Shown piece by piece: positions 59,047 through 64,000 of a DNA stretch of 64,000 nucleotides. Location of the stretch: positions 26,608,256 to 26,672,255 of the forward strand of contig CM038910.1 in assembly GCA_021904315.1 (NCBI GenBank), in the 5' to 3' direction. The translations under genes and the position numbers were made by a program. The notes under the pieces were generated by a model, which saw nothing but the letters and a program-made list of their open reading frames with translations, was not told the origin of the DNA and did not search any database. Positions within the stretch are counted from its first letter, which is position 1; each line of letters starts with the position of its first letter. Source of the stretch: Sphagnum magellanicum (Eukaryota > Streptophyta > Sphagnopsida > Sphagnales > Sphagnaceae).

Positions 59047-59650
59047 TATACATATGATCTAAGCATTCCACTCATAAGGTCACAGGCTGGAGACTATTTG
59101 ACCACAAAAAATGTAGTGCAATGCTAGGCTATTTGACTATAATGCCAGGTTTTTTTTTTGACTTTTTTCATTTTTTGTTATTTTTTGTTACTTTTTTTAC
59201 TACTTGTAACTTTTGTAAATTATTTTTTACTGTTTAAGGGGGCAAGGTGAGTTGTTTTAGGGGTTTAGTTTGATTATTCAGGGGGAGGGGGTGCGCCTTT
59301 ATTTATTTATTTTGATTTATTTTACTATTGAGCAGGAGGGGGTGGAGGTTAATGTTTTTTTTTTTTCCTTCATTTGACATGTGGAAGGAGGAGGGGAAGC
59401 GGGTTAGTTTTTTTCATAAATTTTTTTTTTCATTATTGAATGGCTAGGGAAGGGGGCCAGGGTTTAGGGTTTTGTTGATATGTTGAAGGGGGACGGGAGG
59501 GGGAGGGGGAGGGGGTTGATTTTTTTTGGGGTTGGTTTAATTCATTTTATCTTAACTAAATTAAATTAACTTAAACTTGCCTAATTAAATTCAACCCGAT
59601 TAAGTTAATTTAAACTTAGCTAAACTAACCTAAAATAAATTAAATTTCTT
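59047..59650 (+). mobile_element. T/G-rich element, copy 5
   Basis: Starts TATACATATGATCTAAGCAT, with the CTCATAAGGTCACAGGCTGG head, G-rich blocks (near 59285, 59330, 59490), and a TTAAATTAACTTAAACT-type tail (about 59535-59650) like that of copy 1. Its 5' edge interrupts repeat C. Confidence 0.7.
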
Positions 59651-59840
59651 ACAAGTAGTATAATTTTGGGAAAATTAACCCAATTTTGGGACACAAATAA
59701 TATGGACCGAATTTTTTCGACAACCATAAGGCCTACTAACCAATGAAAAGTGGGGAAGTACCCCTATTTGGATTTTGAAAGTCAGAGTAAGGAATTTTAA
59801 TTTCAATTACATGAGTTACAGGTTGATAAAAATTGTTGAA

Positions 59841-60290
59841 AGTAGCCATTTTCAAAATAAATGGCACTCATGGGCTTTAATCCATTAGAGTTTTTTTTTT
59901 CCCGGATGTCATCACTACCATCTACCAAATAGATTGTGAAGCCCTCTTAGACGGACACTTTAATTAATGTTGGCTTGACCATATTTTTAGACCAAATCCA
60001 TTTGGAACTAAATTTTGTGTATGAAACATTGAGGTGCTTGAGTATTGGAGGCCAATGGACCAACAAGAAGAAGAGAAGAACCCCAAGTTTGTTTGGGGGG
60101 AGTGGGGGGCTCCTAGACTTTTTTTTTTTAATGCGGATTGTGAAAAAATTAGGAAGGGTAAGGTTTAAGGGGTTTAACGTTAGATTGTAAGCTTCTTGGA
60201 TTTGTCTCCATTTCTTGTTTCTTTTTATGGCGGTCTACTTTTTTTTTCTCCTTCAGATGTCTTCTATCTCAAGTCCATCACAAAGTGGGG
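59841..60290. repeat. Dispersed repeat D, copy 1
   Basis: Shared with 62081-62249 and 62727-63085. Landmarks: CCATTTTCAAAATAAA.GGCACTCATGGGC, CCGGA..T, GGCCAATGGACCAAC, GGGGGGCTCCT and, further on, GATTGTAAGCTTCTTGGATTTG. Here and in copy 3 the GGGGGGCTCCT is followed by A(G/A)ACTTT. No coding function seen. Confidence 0.75.
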
Positions 60291-60419
60291 ACCCCTTTGT
60301 ATTGGTGCTATTTAAATACTTTCACAAAACTTTTCAAGATGTACAAGGTTCAGTGCTTTGTTCGTGTAAAATAGGCATTGAAACAATTTAGACTGTAATG
60401 ACTTAATTTTGGTATTGTT

Positions 60420-61070
60420 TAAATGATAAATGACGTAGCACCGTATTTGCATTGGATTTTTGTTGTTTGACATGTTGTATTCAGATTATGTCCATATTGT
60501 AATGATATTGCATTAGTACTGTGATCGTATTGGATATGCACTTTTAATTGTAAATGATACAATGTTGTTACAATATGGTTACAAACTCCATTATTGTATT
60601 GATTCTATATTATATTCATGTTGTCTTTATTTTGAATTTATGTTGTACTCATTTTTTTTCAACATCATATTTGCATTGCACATGCATTATTGAACGTAGG
60701 GGATGCAATGTTGTAATAACATAGCTACAAACTAGATATTCAATATTGACTCAATGTTTTATTCTTGTTGCTTATGTTACTGTATATATGTCATAATCAC
60801 ATTTTCCCAACGTTGTATTTGTATTGTTTTTGTGTTGTTGAAGGTAGGTGATGTAATGTTGCAACAACACAATTGCAAATTGGATATTCAATAGTGAATC
60901 AATGTTGTATTCATGTTTATTATGATGTTGTAAATATGTTATAAGCACACCGCAACAAAAGCATTTAGAAATTGCATATGCACCATTGGTCACAAGAGAT
61001 ACGATATCGCAACAAGATGTTTACAAACTTTGTATTGGTATTGATTTCGTAAATGATAATCAATATTGAA
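60420..61070. repeat. Satellite-like tandem array, about 147-bp unit
   Basis: Units can be phased on GAT(A/G)(C/T)AATGTTG.AA.AACA..TTACAAA(C/T)T-like blocks starting at 60556, 60702, 60850 and 60998, giving spacings of 146, 148 and 148 bp. An earlier, more diverged unit probably starts near 60420. TTGTATTCATGTTGTA motifs recur within units. Confidence 0.75.
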
Positions 61071-61118
61071 CAGTATTGATAAACAGTGTTACTAGAGAAT
61101 GTTCCACTGACCCAATTC

Positions 61119-61165
61119 ACAAGGCGCACCTAATATGGTCAAACAAAAATACAACTCCAATTATG
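61119..61165. repeat. Short block shared with 30938-30985
   Basis: CAAGGCGCACCTAATATGGTC followed by AAACAAAAATACAACTCC is nearly identical at both places, then the sequences diverge sharply. It may mark a junction of a larger element. Confidence 0.7.
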
Positions 61166-61238
61166 GAATTACAAAACTTCATGTACCTATAGGGTACCTA
61201 TGGGATGGTTTAAAACATATTCCACCTTGGTTCAAACC

Positions 61239-62080
61239 TATACATATGATCTGTTTTTTTTTACTTTTGAAAACAGCCTGGCATTACACTCGAATAGCCT
61301 ATACATATGATCTAAGTGTTACACTCATGATGTCACAAGCTCAAGGTTGTTTGACCACAAAAAATGCAATGCAATGCCAGGTTGTTTGAGTGTAGTGGCA
61401 AGCTATTTTTTTTAGTTTTTTTTCATTTTTTGTTACTTTTTGTTACCTTTTTTACTACTTGTAACTTTTGTAAATTACTTTTTACTGTTGAAAGCGGCAA
61501 GGTGAGTTATTTTAATTTATTTTTTGATAATTCAGGGGGAGGGGGTGTGCCTTTATTTATTTATTTTGATTTTTTTTACTATTGAGGGGGAGGGGGGTGG
61601 AGGTTAATGCTTTAGTTTCTCCTATACATATGATCTAGGCATTACGCCCATACTGCTTGTAACTTTTGTAAATTATTTTTTACTGTTGAAGGTTCATTGT
61701 TTGTTACTTTTTGTTACTTTTTTATTGCTTATAACTTTCATAAATTACTTTTTACTATTGAGAGGGGCCAGGGGAATTGTTTTATTATATTTATTCATTG
61801 TTCACGAGGAGGGGGTGTGCCTTGATTTTTTTATTTTTTTATTTCTTTTACTTTTGAAGGGGAGGAGGGGTACAAGTTAATGTTTTTTTTTTTTTCCTCC
61901 TTTATTTGACATATGGAAGGAAAAGGGGAAGGGGGTTAGTTTTTTTCTTCAAACAATTTTTTCATTGTTGAGTGGCTAGGGACGGGGGTCACGGGTTTTT
62001 ATATATATATATGTTGAAGGGGGATGGGAGGGGGAGGGGGTTGATTTTTTTTTTACAAATTCATTATGGGGGGTTTGGTT
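61239..62080 (+). mobile_element. T/G-rich elements, copies 6-8, nested or truncated
   Basis: Three starts of TATACATATGATC lie at 61239, 61300 and 61623. The first is a fragment of about 60 bp. The second has the full head (TCACAAGCTCAAGGTTGTTTGACC) and a G-rich body. The third jumps from ACGCCCATA directly to CTGCTTGTAAC, an internal deletion of about 90-100 bp. All are in the + orientation. Confidence 0.65.
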
Positions 62081-62249
62081 AGAAGTATCCATTTTCAAAA
62101 TAAAAAGCACTCATGGGCCTTGATTCATTAGTGTTTTTTTTTTTTCCCCGGATTTTGTGTATGAAATGTTAATATGCCGAAGCACGAAAGGCCAATGGAC
62201 CAACAAGAAGAAAGGAATAACCCTAAGTTTATAGGGTTCGGGGGGCTCC
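62081..62249. repeat. Dispersed repeat D, copy 2, interrupted
   Basis: Matches copies 1 and 3 up to GGGGGGCTCCT, where a T/G-rich element begins (62250), whereas the other copies continue with A(G/A)ACTTT. Confidence 0.75.
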
Positions 62250-62726
62250 TATACATATGATCTAAGCATTACGCCCATAAGGTCACAAGCTGGAGGCTAT
62301 TTGACCACCAAAAACCCAATATAATGCTAGGCTTCTTTTTTTTTTGACTTTTTTGACTTTTTGTTATTTTTTGTTATTTTTTTACTACTTGTAACTTTTG
62401 TAAATTACTTTTTACTATTCAAGGGGGCAAGGTGAGTTGTTTTAGGGGTTTAGTTTGATTATTCAGGGGGAGGGGGTGCGCCTTTATTTATTTATTTTGA
62501 TTTCTTTTACTGTTGAGGGGGAGGGGGTGGAGGTTAATGTTTTTTTTTCTCTTTCATTTGACATGTGCAAGGAGGGGAAGGGAGTTGATTTTTTTTGTAA
62601 GTTTTTTTTTTCATTATTGAATGGCTAAGGAAGGGGGCCAAGTATTTTATTTTTTGATATGTTGAAGGGGGATGGGAGGGGGTGGGGGTTGATTTTTTTT
62701 ACAAATTCATTGTGGGGGTTTTGGTT
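62250..62726 (+). mobile_element. T/G-rich element, copy 9
   Basis: Starts TATACATATGATCTAAGCAT, has ACGCCCATAAGGTCACAAGC and GGAGGCTATTTGACC, then the T-run/G-run body with GGGGGAGGGGGTGCGCC. It ends near the start of repeat D copy 3. It has the same orientation as all other copies. Confidence 0.7.
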
Positions 62727-63085
62727 GGAAGTATCCATTTTCAAAATAAAAGGCACTCATGGGCCTTGATTCATTAGTGTTTTTTTTTTTTTTTCCGGAT
62801 TTTGTGTATGAAATGTTGAGATGCCGAAACATGAAAGGCCAATGGACCAACGAAAAGAAAGGAAGAACTCCAAGTTTGTAGAGTTGGGGGGGCTCCTAAA
62901 CTTTCCTTTGTTTTATAAACAAAAATGCTGGTTGTGAAGGGTAGGGTTCAGGGGGTTAAAGGTTAGATTGTAAGCTTCTTGGATTTGTCTCCATTTCCTA
63001 TTTCTTTTTATGGCAGTTTAGGGTTTTCTTCTTCTTCAGATGTCTTTTATCTCAAGTCCTTCTTTCGTGATCATCAGGATGATGA
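62727..63085. repeat. Dispersed repeat D, copy 3
   Basis: Uninterrupted copy of repeat D: GGGGGGCTCCTAAACTTTCC near 62888, continuing to GATTGTAAGCTTCTTGGATTTG (near 62966) and CTTCAGATGTCTTTTATCTCAAGTCC. Confidence 0.75.
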
Positions 63086-64000
63086 CCCCTTCAAATGTCT
63101 CAACGCTCCAGTGTTTAGGGTTTTGTTATGTGTTTATTTCCTGCTTTCTAAGTTGTCACTCTAGGATTAGCTTTCAGTGATGTCGCGAAGCAAGGCTTTA
63201 GGTTACTTGCATTCAGGGAAAGACTTGGTGTGTTTTAGAGGCTCCTTTGTTCATCAGAGTGGTTTGCTCGAAGGTCTCACACAAAGCTTTGCCATTCTTT
63301 AAGAAATTTTTGATTTTGTGTTATTGTTCTTCTCAACTTGCAATGCAGGATTGTGTTTTTTACTCTCCCTCTATGTACTTGCCGCGCCTGCCCAGTGGCT
63401 CAGAGAGCACCCCATCCCAACAATTGCACACCAATGGTATGAAATTCTGTTGTCCGTTGCTTGCTACTCATGGTTGCACTCTAGATACCCGTGGCCCAGG
63501 GTGTGAAATCCAGGTCCATAAAACGACCTTCTGTTAAAGGTGTCCAAACACTTGCAGCGTTCTTATGTTTTGGATCACTTTGCCCAGGGACCACCGCTCC
63601 ACTTTGCCACAACTCAACTTCGGAACTAATCAGGTGCAGCACTCTCTATCCAAGAATAAAAGGAATTGAGGATTCTTTTTGTTGTAAGGGAGTACCCAAG
63701 TCCATGGCTTAATTCTCCTGTTAGTGCTTATGTGGTCTCCAATCTTGCCAAGGTACTTTCATGTACCTTAACCAAGACTCTTTTGGTGACGGCATATACC
63801 CAAAAGCCTTTTGCGAGTTGAATTGTATGTCTAAAGGCTTCTCTCGTAGTTTATTGGATCTAACTGTGAGCCAAAGTCCTCAAGGTTTATCCGGTGACAT
63901 TTTTGATAAACGCTCTCAACCAAAGTATGCAGGTATTGATAATGATTAAAATGCCTCATGTTCATTCCAATTATCTCAATGACTGCAAAGCTAGGGGTTA
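63086..64000. other. Unidentified sequence to the window edge
   Basis: Composition is closer to genic DNA and several short + frames are open (63247-63537, 63491-63712, 63761-63949), but none shows a recognisable domain and none is long. A gene or LTR-type element continuing past the edge is possible. Confidence 0.35.

Noticed and set aside
1-64000. CRISPR arrays, operons, tRNA or rRNA genes
   Set aside because: Nothing of this kind is visible; the repeats lack the spacer structure of CRISPR and the sequence is of plant nuclear type.

Overview
The window looks like nuclear DNA of a seed plant, most likely from a large, repeat-rich genome such as a gymnosperm; species and chromosome cannot be fixed. 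It is AT-rich, there is only one convincing intact gene in 64 kb, plant-specific families are present (ankyrin-PGG membrane protein, LRR receptor-like ectodomain, plant hAT transposase), and decayed transposons and old tandem arrays are abundant.

Layout. 0-11.8 kb: intergenic DNA with small dispersed and tandem repeats, a decayed unidentified coding remnant (about 2.6-4.1 kb), a 30-bp-period minisatellite (4.9-5.5 kb), a possible solo LTR and a MITE-like element. 11.9-15.7 kb: the one intact gene, an ankyrin-repeat/PGG membrane protein on the + strand, with a G-box/TATA promoter candidate and a probable 5'-UTR intron. 17.1-19.4 kb: a relic hAT transposase. 22-26 kb: a T/G-rich element, a head-to-head pair of short-unit arrays able to fold back, and a three-unit tandem repeat. 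27.2-28.5 kb (minus): an unprocessed, broken Myb/SANT gene of DMTF1/REB1 type. 28.6-31 kb: a hairpin cluster and T/G-rich repeats. 31-34.4 kb: GC-richer, gene-like minus-strand DNA that I cannot identify.

35.3-40.1 kb and 53.35-57.36 kb hold two closely related copies of a LINE (ORF1 with L1ORF1p-like RNA-binding domain; ORF2 with APE endonuclease, reverse transcriptase with YADD, and a C-terminal CCHC knuckle). In both copies ORF1 and ORF2 are in the same frame and separated only by one TAG codon. Nearly all other nonsense codons in the copies are C-to-T or G-to-A changes, mostly at CHG sites. 48.6-52.6 kb is an LRR receptor-like pseudogene lying between two ~100-bp direct repeats and interrupted by a different, 5'-truncated LINE bounded by a 17-bp target duplication. 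57.4-63.1 kb is a nest of T/G-rich elements, dispersed repeats and a 147-bp-period satellite.

The genes form no pathway. The window is best read as one resident gene in an ageing, methylated transposon landscape. The most interesting points are the in-phase TAG of the LINE, its CHG-type decay, and the one-orientation T/G-rich element whose 5' end can be placed by comparison with uninterrupted copies of its host repeats.
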